Shown: positions 34,956 through 41,044 of the stretch, piece by piece
Numbering within the stretch: position 1 is the first letter of the stretch
How the letters are laid out: each line of letters starts with the position of its first letter
Source of the DNA: Betaproteobacteria bacterium
Lineage (GTDB): Bacteria > Pseudomonadota > Gammaproteobacteria > Burkholderiales > Rhodocyclaceae
Assembly: GCA_009777925.1 (NCBI GenBank)
Contig: WRKX01000007.1
Coordinates: 1-45,597, forward strand
Direction of reading: 5' to 3'
DNA length: 45,597 nt
Notes under the pieces: model-generated
Told to the model about the DNA's origin: nothing
Seen by the model: only the letters and a program-made list of their open reading frames with translations
The model's database searches: none
Made by a program: the position numbers and the translations under genes

Positions 34956-35797
34956 TGACAATCATGAATACATCTTTCTTTTCCGTTATCGTTTGCAGCA
35001 TCAAGCCGTGGAATTTCGCCCAGGTCAGCGCCAACTTTGAACGCCTGCTCGCGGAGGTTCCACACGAAATCATCGGCATCTACGACGCGCGCTCGCTGGC
35101 CGAAGGCTACAATCGGAGTTTAAAACGCGCGCGTGGAAATATTGTGGTTTTTCCCCACGATGATATTTTGATTCTCGACCCGGATTTCGCCCAAAAAATC
35201 AGCCAGCGTCTGCAAGATTTCGACATTCTGGGCTTTGTAGGCACGCGCCGCGTCATCGCGGAAAACTGGTGGCATGCCGGCTTTCCCTGGTCATCCGGCG
35301 CAGTTGCGCACATCTATAACAATAAACTCCACCTGAACGCATGGAATACCGATCCCTGGCCGGTAGTAGACAACATTCAGGGCATTGACGGCCTGTGCAT
35401 CATGGCGCGGCGGGAGGCGGTGGAAGAAATAGGCTTTGACGAAACCACCTTCGACGGGTTTCATCTCTACGATCTCGATTTCAGCTTCTCTGCCTGGCAA
35501 GCGGGGAAAAAACTTGGCGTATGCTGCGATATTCCGCTCATCCATACTTCGGTAGGCAACTATGATGAAAGACACGCGCATTATGGTCGCCTGTTTATCG
35601 AAAAACACAAAGACATCCTGCCTGCCAACGCGCTCAAGTTCGACAAGATCGAAGGAACAGCCGTAATACTTTCCGACCACCATGCCCTGTGCGCGGCATG
35701 GCGAGAAGATATTTTTCGTCGCGCCATGATCGGCTTGCAGCGAAAAAACGCGGCCTTGCCTGATTCGGCAAGCCCTTCTCCAAAAACAAGAAATTAG
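34952..35797 (+). CDS. GT-A family glycosyltransferase
   Basis: 281 residues from the ATG overlapping the previous stop (ATGA); another ATG at 34964 gives MNTSFFSVIVCSIKPWN as start and is equally possible. The GT-A fold is suggested by SVIVCSIKPWNFAQV, EIIGIYDARSLAEGYNRSLK and the DxD-like VFPHDDILIL (metal/nucleotide-sugar site). QGIDGLCIMARREAVEEIGF and FHLYDLDFSF follow the GT2 pattern. Coupled to the fusion gene, so same pathway. The last codons and stop come from the repeat at 35787. Confidence 0.8.
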   Translation: MMTIMNTSFFSVIVCSIKPWNFAQVSANFERLLAEVPHEIIGIYDARSLAEGYNRSLKRARGNIVVFPHDDILILDPDFAQKISQRLQDFDILGFVGTRRVIAENWWHAGFPWSSGAVAHIYNNKLHLNAWNTDPWPVVDNIQGIDGLCIMARREAVEEIGFDETTFDGFHLYDLDFSFSAWQAGKKLGVCCDIPLIHTSVGNYDERHAHYGRLFIEKHKDILPANALKFDKIEGTAVILSDHHALCAAWREDIFRRAMIGLQRKNAALPDSASPSPKTRN

Positions 35798-35923
35798 CGA
35801 CAGGCATTCATGCCTGTCGCTCAAAACGAACAAGGAAGGGGTTTGCATCCCCTCCCTTGTTGCTATGGTCGAAACCTCAGCCTGAAGGGCGGGGTTTCAA
35901 ACCAAAGTTAGTTTTACGATAAA
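35787..35923. repeat. Multi-hairpin direct repeat, copy 2 (137 bp)
   Basis: Partner of 32203-32370 with one CCTGAAGG hairpin fewer. It overlaps the 3' end of the glycosyltransferase gene (supplies codons TRN and the TAG stop). The 83 bp between this and lysC show no further structure. Confidence 0.85.
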
Positions 35924-36006
35924 GCATCACAGTAAAAAAGACGCCCGTCTTTGTTATTCATGCGCTAGAATTCGCTGGTTTTTCTTCCGGCAGGCTGATT
36001 ACGGCT

Positions 36007-37230
36007 ATGGCATTGATCGTTCAAAAATACGGCGGCACTTCTATGGGTAGCCCGGAGCGCATCAAAAATGTGGCGCGACGGGTAGCCCGTTTCCATGCAG
36101 AGGGGAATCAGGTTATCGTTGTGGTTTCCGCGATGAGCGGCGAAACCAACCGGCTAATTGCGCTGGCAAAGGAACTCCAGGCCAGCCCCGACCCGCGCGA
36201 ACTGGATGTCATGATTTCCACAGGCGAACAGGTTTCCATCGGCCTGCTCTGCATGGCCTTGCGAGACATCGGCGTCGCGGCCAGGAGCTACACCGGCGCT
36301 CAGGTGCCAATTCTTACCGATAGCTCTTTCGGCAAGGCGCGCATTCTGGAAATTGGCGACTCGGCAATCCGCCGCGACCTGGAAGCAGGCCGAATCGTAG
36401 TCGTTGCCGGGTTCCAGGGCGTCGATGCGGCAGGCAACATTACAACCCTGGGACGCGGCGGATCGGATACGACCGGCGTTGCCATCGCGGCAGCCTTAAA
36501 AGCCGACGAATGCCAGATTTACACCGATGTCGACGGCGTTTATACCACTGACCCACGCATCGTGTCGGAAGCGAGAAAGCTGGATACCATTACCTTTGAA
36601 GAAATGCTGGAAATGGCGAGCCTGGGTTCCAAGGTGCTGCAAATCCGCTCGGTCGAGTTCGCCGGCAAATACAAGGTCAAACTGCGCGTGCTTTCCAGTT
36701 TTGCAGAAGAAGGCGAAGGCACGTTGATTACTGTCGAGGGAGACAAACCTATGGAAAACCCCATCATCTCCGGTATTGCGTTCAACCGCGATGAAGCTAA
36801 ACTGACCGTCCTGGGCGTGCCGGATCGTCCCGGCATTGCCTACCAGATTCTCGGCCCCATTGCGGACGCCAATATTGATGTGGATATGATTATCCAGAAC
36901 ATCGGGTATGATGGCGCCACTGACTTTTCCTTTACCGTCAACCGTAGCGAATTTGAAAAGGCCAAAGCCGTGCTGGAGGGCGTGCTGCAACATATCGGCG
37001 GGCGAGAAATAATGGGTGACAACCGGGTCTGCAAGGTTTCCGCCGTCGGAGTCGGAATGCGTTCTCATCCCGGTGTCGCCAGCCAAATGTTCCGGGTATT
37101 GGCTGAGGAAGGCATCAACATTCAGATGATTTCTACCTCCGAGATCAAGATTTCGGTAGTATTGGACGAAAAATACCTTGAACTGGCCATCCGCGTCCTG
37201 CACCGCGCCTTTGGTCTGGACAAGGCGTAG
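36007..37230 (+). CDS. lysC: Aspartokinase
   Basis: Phosphorylates aspartate, first step to lysine, threonine, methionine and diaminopimelate. 407 residues, catalytic domain 1-250 beginning MALIVQKYGGTSMG, with STGEQVSIGLLCMAL and GRGGSDTTGVAIAAAL, and two ACT domains (about 265-407; VTVLGVPDRPGIAYQILGPI, KVSAVGVGMRSHPGVASQMF) that mediate feedback inhibition by Lys/Thr. The length matches class II aspartokinases. Monocistronic. Confidence 0.97.
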   Translation: MALIVQKYGGTSMGSPERIKNVARRVARFHAEGNQVIVVVSAMSGETNRLIALAKELQASPDPRELDVMISTGEQVSIGLLCMALRDIGVAARSYTGAQVPILTDSSFGKARILEIGDSAIRRDLEAGRIVVVAGFQGVDAAGNITTLGRGGSDTTGVAIAAALKADECQIYTDVDGVYTTDPRIVSEARKLDTITFEEMLEMASLGSKVLQIRSVEFAGKYKVKLRVLSSFAEEGEGTLITVEGDKPMENPIISGIAFNRDEAKLTVLGVPDRPGIAYQILGPIADANIDVDMIIQNIGYDGATDFSFTVNRSEFEKAKAVLEGVLQHIGGREIMGDNRVCKVSAVGVGMRSHPGVASQMFRVLAEEGINIQMISTSEIKISVVLDEKYLELAIRVLHRAFGLDKA

Positions 37231-37279
37231 CAGCTTAGTTTGACCAAAGCGCGTAGACTCTTTACGATACACGCCCCTA

Positions 37280-37372
37280 GGAGACGTGGCCGAGAGGTCG
37301 AAGGCACTCCCCTGCTAAGGGAGCATGCGGGCAAAACTCGCATCGAGGGTTCGAATCCCTCCGTCTCCGCCA
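37280..37372 (+). tRNA. tRNA-Ser(GCU)
   Basis: A 93-nt class II tRNA with acceptor GGAGACG, anticodon loop CTGCTAA (GCU), a long variable arm, T-arm GGGTTCGAATCCC and encoded CCA. A tyrosine integrase follows 177 nt away in the same direction, so the 3' end of this tRNA is the probable attachment site of the satellite-like element. No second copy of its 3' end is seen in the window. Confidence 0.96.
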
Positions 37373-37390
37373 AGATATTGGCGCGTTAGG

Positions 37391-37475
37391 AATCGTTTGG
37401 GCTCGGTTGGTTGCTTTAAAGCCTTGGGAATAGTGGGTTTATGTGTTGCTTTTTGAATCATTTGGGCGCGATTGG
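37391..37475. repeat. Paired 20-bp repeats, possible integrase arm sites
   Basis: AATCGTTTGGGCTCGGTTGG (37391-37410) and AATCATTTGGGCGCGATTGG (37456-37475) match at 16 of 20 positions. They lie between tRNA-Ser and the integrase start, where attachment-site arm sites are expected. Confidence 0.45.
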
Positions 37476-37548
37476 ATGCGATAAAAAATGATTCAGCGCA
37501 TGATTCGTGTAGGTATAATTGTTGGCATCTCAGTCAGGCAAGCACAAA

Positions 37549-38721
37549 ATGCCTACAAATAAGCTGAAAGACCAGCAGATCAAGAGCCTGAAACCGCAGG
37601 CAAAGGCATATAAAGTCTTTGATGGCGGTGGCTTGTTTCTGTACGTTTCCCCCACCGGCGGAAAATTCTGGCGCGCCGCCTATCGCCTCTACGGCAAACC
37701 GCAAACAATGGCGCTCGGCTCGTACCCGGAAATATCTCTGGCCACCGCGCGAGAAAAACTCAGTGACTTGAAGGCGGTACTACGCGACGGAAAAGGCCCT
37801 ATGGCAGCGCGGCACAGCAAACGAAACGCTGTCACCTTTGCCGAAGCCTGTGATACCTACTGGCAAGGGCGTAAAGATATTTCGGACAGCTACAAGGCGA
37901 ATGCCACGCGCGCCATCGCTATGCACCTACTCCCGGCGCTAGGTAACATGCCCATCAGCAACATCACCCGAAATGACTTGCTTACCTGTCTCACAAAGAT
38001 GGACGCAGCGGGCAAGCATGTCTATGTGCGGAAGGCGCGGATGTGGGCCGGGCAAGTCTTTGAGTGGGCGGTCGAGCATGAGTATGCCGCCAGTAACCCG
38101 GCAGCCTCCATTCGCCCGGAAAAGGCTTTCGGCAAAACGCCGGTGGAGAATTTCGCGGCCCTATCCTTGCGCGAAGTGCCGGACTTTCTTGCCCGCCTCG
38201 CAATGGAAAAAGACCTTAATAGCGTGCTGGCTTGCCGGATGCTTGCGCTCACGTGGGTGCGGACAAACGAATTGAGGATGATGCACTGGGATGAGTTGGA
38301 TGGTGATGAGTGGATTATCCCGGCGGGAAAGATGAAGCGGCGGCGCGGTCACGTTGTGCCGCTTTCCTGGCAGGCGTTGGCAATCTTGAACAAAATGCGG
38401 CAAAGGAGCGGCGGCAAGTATGTTTTCCCGGCAGAACACCGGGAAGACCGCCCGATGTCGGAGAACGCGATCCTCTATCTAATCTCCCGGATCGGCTACA
38501 AGGGGCGGATGACCGGGCATGGCTGGCGGACGGTGGCCTCGACCTGGGCAAACGAGCGGGGATATTCGCCGGACGCCATCGAGCAGCAATTGGCGCATGT
38601 GCCGGATAACAAAATTCGCGCCGTGTATAACCGGGCGGAGTATCTGCCCACCCGCCGGGAGATGCTGCAGGCGTGGGCAGATTGGTTGGATACATGCCTA
38701 GAGCAGATTGACGCCGTGTGA
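37549..38721 (+). CDS. int: P4-type tyrosine recombinase (integrase)
   Basis: 390 residues from the ATG at 37549; a TTG 10 codons upstream is possible but less likely. N-terminal DUF4102 arm-binding domain (about 1-90; KLKDQQIKSLKPQAKAYKVF), core-binding domain (about 95-190) and catalytic domain with Arg238 (WVRTNELRMMHW), His324-X2-Arg327 (GHGWRT), His350 (LAHVPDN) and Tyr360 (AVYNRAEY). Family members insert satellites and islands into tRNA genes. Its 3' end overlaps the convergent regulator gene by 24 nt. Confidence 0.95.
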   Translation: MPTNKLKDQQIKSLKPQAKAYKVFDGGGLFLYVSPTGGKFWRAAYRLYGKPQTMALGSYPEISLATAREKLSDLKAVLRDGKGPMAARHSKRNAVTFAEACDTYWQGRKDISDSYKANATRAIAMHLLPALGNMPISNITRNDLLTCLTKMDAAGKHVYVRKARMWAGQVFEWAVEHEYAASNPAASIRPEKAFGKTPVENFAALSLREVPDFLARLAMEKDLNSVLACRMLALTWVRTNELRMMHWDELDGDEWIIPAGKMKRRRGHVVPLSWQALAILNKMRQRSGGKYVFPAEHREDRPMSENAILYLISRIGYKGRMTGHGWRTVASTWANERGYSPDAIEQQLAHVPDNKIRAVYNRAEYLPTRREMLQAWADWLDTCLEQIDAV

Positions 38722-39261
38722 TTGCAGGGTAGATAGCCGCCAGCCGTACCTTTTTCGTGACATGTAGATGTCTGGCGTCGGGAGTTTGCCATTCTTCAGC
38801 CAGCGATTGAGCGTTGTGCGCGTCACCCCGGTCAAGTCGCATAGCTCCGGTCGCCATATTACGCGGTCGGTATTTTCCGGTTGCTTTTCCATTGCTTCCC
38901 CTTCATGGTCGCCGTCCGGCGCGAGCGTCGGCATAGAGATTGAGAATTTGCCTGGTATGGTAATACTCCATGCCGTGTGTGGGGTCGTGCTCATGACTTT
39001 TCCCCCCGACATGTTACTTTCATAGGCTTCCGCGAGGTCGAACGCGCGGTCGGAAGCGTCGCGCAGGAGCCGCGCGAGGATTTTGGCGCCGCCTTCCGCG
39101 CGGCTGTTTGCTTCGGCTCCCGCATAGACCCAGGAGCTTGACGCAGATAGAAAGAGAGATTCGGCAACCCAGCGGCAATCGTCAAGATGAGCGCCGATTT
39201 CGCGCAGTTGGGCGAGGTGAGTTTTAGACGCGGGCGCGTCAGAGGTAACTGTATGTTCCAT
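38698..39261 (-). CDS. AlpA/MerR-like DNA-binding regulator of the satellite
   Basis: 187 residues from the ATG at 39261, chosen because upstream sequence is structured leader, not coding. The N-terminal two-thirds is helical (REIGAHLDDCRWVAESLFLS, ARLLRDASDRAFDLAEAYES) with no recognised domain. The C-terminus (WRPELCDLTGVTRTTLNRWL, then KNGKLPTPDI) is a helix-turn-helix of the AlpA type, found as excisionases or activators in P4-like elements. It is expressed through a leader with an attenuator, so its synthesis should be under immunity control. Confidence 0.7.
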   Translation of the reverse strand: MEHTVTSDAPASKTHLAQLREIGAHLDDCRWVAESLFLSASSSWVYAGAEANSRAEGGAKILARLLRDASDRAFDLAEAYESNMSGGKVMSTTPHTAWSITIPGKFSISMPTLAPDGDHEGEAMEKQPENTDRVIWRPELCDLTGVTRTTLNRWLKNGKLPTPDIYMSRKRYGWRLSTLQSHGVNLL

Positions 39262-39485
39262 GATAATGCTCCAGTCAGGTTTTGAACCGCCTACCCTTGC
39301 TACGGGGATGGCAGACCGTGACGGGGGTAGCAAACCGATGGAGCACCGGCAGGCCTTGCGGCCTCCCCGTCCGGCTGCCATTGACTGGACGCACAGACGA
39401 TAAAAAAGCCGCATTACTTGATACGTAGCGGCCTATCGCAGCTCCACCCAGGTTGCTACACCCGATCCCCGTTGTTTGCGGGGAT
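39262..39485 (-). ncRNA. C4-like antisense/immunity leader RNA
   Basis: Leader of the regulator gene from a predicted start near 39485. The first about 80 nt hold hairpin ATCCCCG-N7-CGGGGAT and block GGGTGTAGCAA (39463-39453), then an intrinsic terminator (39433-39402). Downstream lies TTTGCTACCCCC (39334-39323), complementary to that block in all but one position, and a second GTAGCAA (39303-39297). In P4 and P1/P7 a short processed RNA from such a leader pairs with the transcript and causes early termination. The similarity is to the known mechanism and the C4 RNA class; no covariance search was run. Confidence 0.62.
39402..39433 (-). terminator. Intrinsic terminator/attenuator in the leader
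   Basis: GCCGC...GCGGC stem, extended by TAC/GTA, followed by six T on the minus strand (39407-39402). It sits about 80 nt after the predicted start and 140 nt before the gene, so transcription ending here gives a short RNA. Confidence 0.75.
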
Positions 39486-39491
39486 AGGTAG

Positions 39492-39519
39492 ATTATAGCC
39501 CGAATCGGAGCGGGGTCAA
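39492..39519 (-). promoter_or_regulatory. Sigma-70 promoter of the leader
   Basis: TTGACC (39519-39514), 16 nt, TATAAT (39497-39492) on the minus strand. A near-consensus promoter facing the regulator gene. Confidence 0.8.
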
Positions 39520-39565
39520 GAATTTCTTGCTTGCAAATCTTGCTAATTGGTTCTACAATTTGTTT

Positions 39566-39832
39566 ATGGAAATCGAATTCGACCCTGGCAAGAATGCCGT
39601 GAACCAGAAAAAGCATGGCATATCGCTGCTGTGCGCTGAATCGTTCGAGTGGGAAACAGCCTCTATTCAAAATGATGACCATGTGTCTTACGGAGAGCAA
39701 CGTTTCAAGGCCACTGGCTTTATCGGCGACCAAACTTATGTGCTTGTTTTTTGCCAGCGCAATGAAAAAATCAGAGTTATCAGCCTGCGAAAGGCTCTTC
39801 CAAGAGAGGTTAGACGCTATGCAAACCATTAA
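39566..39832 (+). CDS. brnT: BrnT-family toxin
   Basis: 88 residues, RelE/BECR-like ribonuclease toxin. The family pattern is FDPGKNAVNQKKHGISLLCA at the N-terminus, with the later GEQRFKATGF and the YVLVFCQRNEKIRVISLRKA strand. The start at 39566 is an ATG 7 nt after a TACAAT -10 box (39554-39559; TTGCAA -35 at 39531-39536, 17-nt spacing), so the mRNA may be leaderless. The antitoxin gene overlaps it by 14 nt, as usual for brnTA. Confidence 0.88.
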   Translation: MEIEFDPGKNAVNQKKHGISLLCAESFEWETASIQNDDHVSYGEQRFKATGFIGDQTYVLVFCQRNEKIRVISLRKALPREVRRYANH

Positions 39833-40172
39833 AACCAAATCAGGGCGGCTCGTCCGCCTACCGTCCCAAGAGGAAGAAGCGGCAATACAAGCAGGGATCG
39901 ATGCAGACCCGGATAACCCGGAATGGACGGAAGAGGACTTTCGGCGCGCCCGCCCCGCCAGAGAAGTGCTGCCGCCCGATCTGTACGCCGCTCTGATAGC
40001 CATGAACCGCAAGGCCGGTGTGCGCGGCCCCGGCCAAAAGCCCACGAAAGTGCAAACCGCCATCCGCTTCGACCCTGACGTTCTGGCTGCCCTGAAATCC
40101 ACCGGGCGCGGCTGGCAAACCCGCGTCAACGACGTGATGAAGGCATGGGTGGCGGAGCACGCGCCGGGCTGA
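39819..40172 (+). CDS. brnA: BrnA-family antitoxin
   Basis: 117 residues from the ATG at 39819, which overlaps the brnT stop. The N-terminal half (DPDNPEWTEEDFRRARPARE) wraps the toxin, and the C-terminal half is a ribbon-helix-helix (VQTAIRFDPDVLAALKSTGR, RVNDVMKAWV) that dimerises and represses the operon. Somewhat longer than the usual 80-95 residues. Stabilises the island by addiction. Confidence 0.87.
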   Translation: MQTIKTKSGRLVRLPSQEEEAAIQAGIDADPDNPEWTEEDFRRARPAREVLPPDLYAALIAMNRKAGVRGPGQKPTKVQTAIRFDPDVLAALKSTGRGWQTRVNDVMKAWVAEHAPG

Positions 40173-40190
40173 TTCATGGGATTGAATGAA

Positions 40191-40427
40191 ATGAACGCCA
40201 GAAATTCCCGTTTTTGCTTCCAGTGCGATGATGGAACGATACTCGAACTCGATACGCGCGATGTGACGGAGAGCAGGTCTTTGTGGAGCGTGTTTTGGGC
40301 TGGCATTGCCCGAAATGCGGGGAGATCGAATTCGGAATGGACAGCGGCGATAGCGCATTGCGTGTCAATGCGGCCATCGAAGCCGCCGGAGCCAGGGCGC
40401 GCGCCCGCCGCGCTGATTTAACGCTTC
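40191..40427 (+). pseudogene. Frameshifted MqsA/YgiT-like zinc-finger antitoxin fragment
   Basis: The first frame begins MNARNSRFCFQCDDGTILEL with the first zinc-binding pair region, then shifts by one base near 40270. The second frame carries on with GEQVFVERVLGWHCPKCGEI, holding CPKC. The HTH DNA-binding domain found in intact family members is missing. No MqsR-type toxin is beside it. Decayed part of the island's toxin-antitoxin store. Confidence 0.6.
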
Positions 40428-40429
40428 AA

Positions 40430-40558
40430 TCATCGGAAAAAATCCTTTTTCAGCCAAATATAAGCGATGTACGGCGGGCATCCGGTATCAGCGCAAACGC
40501 CGGGGATGTTTCCATTCAGCCGGTAGTTTTCAATGACTGATTCACGGGTGTAGGTCAT
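40430..40558 (-). CDS. Small HTH-like protein
   Basis: 42 residues starting MTYTRESVIENYRLNGNIPG, ending YIAYIWLKKDFFR. The pattern (short helix, then a turn and GCPPYIAYIW) suggests a short helix-turn-helix. The start overlaps the upstream stop by 4 nt (ATGA), which supports it as real. Function unknown; last gene of the primase operon. Confidence 0.5.
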   Translation of the reverse strand: MTYTRESVIENYRLNGNIPGVCADTGCPPYIAYIWLKKDFFR

Positions 40559-40839
40559 GATTCCTCCTCCAACACCCGGCACGCCCGCCGGACGATTTGC
40601 CGGTGTGGGTGATCGGAGCCGGTCAGTTCCGCCAGCGCGTTGGCGCAATCCTTGAGGGCGGCGGATAGTTCAGTCAGGCGGTTGCCATTTAGGGAACTCG
40701 CATGGGCCTCGGTGGCGGAGACTCGTTTGAAGTCTCTTTCCGGCATCCAGATACCACGTAAAAACCAGCCGACGGTGTATGTAACGCTCTTGAGTTTTTC
40801 ATTCTCGATCAAGGCCGTGCTGCGGACGTGGTACATCAT
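40555..40839 (-). CDS. Small protein of the satellite replication operon
   Basis: 94 residues from 40839 (MMYHVRSTALIENEKLKSVT) or 40836. Contains an aromatic stretch (VGWFLRGIWMPERDF) and a helical C-terminus. I do not recognise it. It follows the previous stop by 1 nt (TGACATG), so it is coupled. Confidence 0.6.
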   Translation of the reverse strand: MMYHVRSTALIENEKLKSVTYTVGWFLRGIWMPERDFKRVSATEAHASSLNGNRLTELSAALKDCANALAELTGSDHPHRQIVRRACRVLEEES

Positions 40840-40840
40840 G

Positions 40841-41044
40841 TCAATTCTCCTTTGGTTCAAGCGCGTTGCAGGCGGCTTCGACCGCCTCAAAGACCAATTC
40901 CAGCGACCGCTGGTTGATCTGGACTCTGGCAACCATGCGTTCCAGATCGTAGGCAAGCTCCCGATGTCTTTCGATGGCGTAGGTCAGGGTTTCCCGCGCC
41001 TTTTCGACGGACAGCGGGCGATAGTCAAATTCGATACGGCTCAT
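40841..41044 (-). CDS. Small helical protein downstream of the primase
   Basis: 67 residues from 41044 (MSRIEFDYRPLSVEKARETL) chosen for the ATGA overlap with the primase stop. Nearly all helix and charged. Function unknown. Confidence 0.6.
   Translation of the reverse strand: MSRIEFDYRPLSVEKARETLTYAIERHRELAYDLERMVARVQINQRSLELVFEAVEAACNALEPKEN

Noticed and set aside
39323-39463. Riboswitch for a metabolite in the leader
   Set aside because: Complementary blocks and a mobile-element regulator fit antisense attenuation better; no known aptamer core recognised.
39275-40306. 343-codon minus-strand open frame
   Set aside because: Runs opposite brnTA and through the structured leader; no family resemblance and low-complexity Ser/Arg content.
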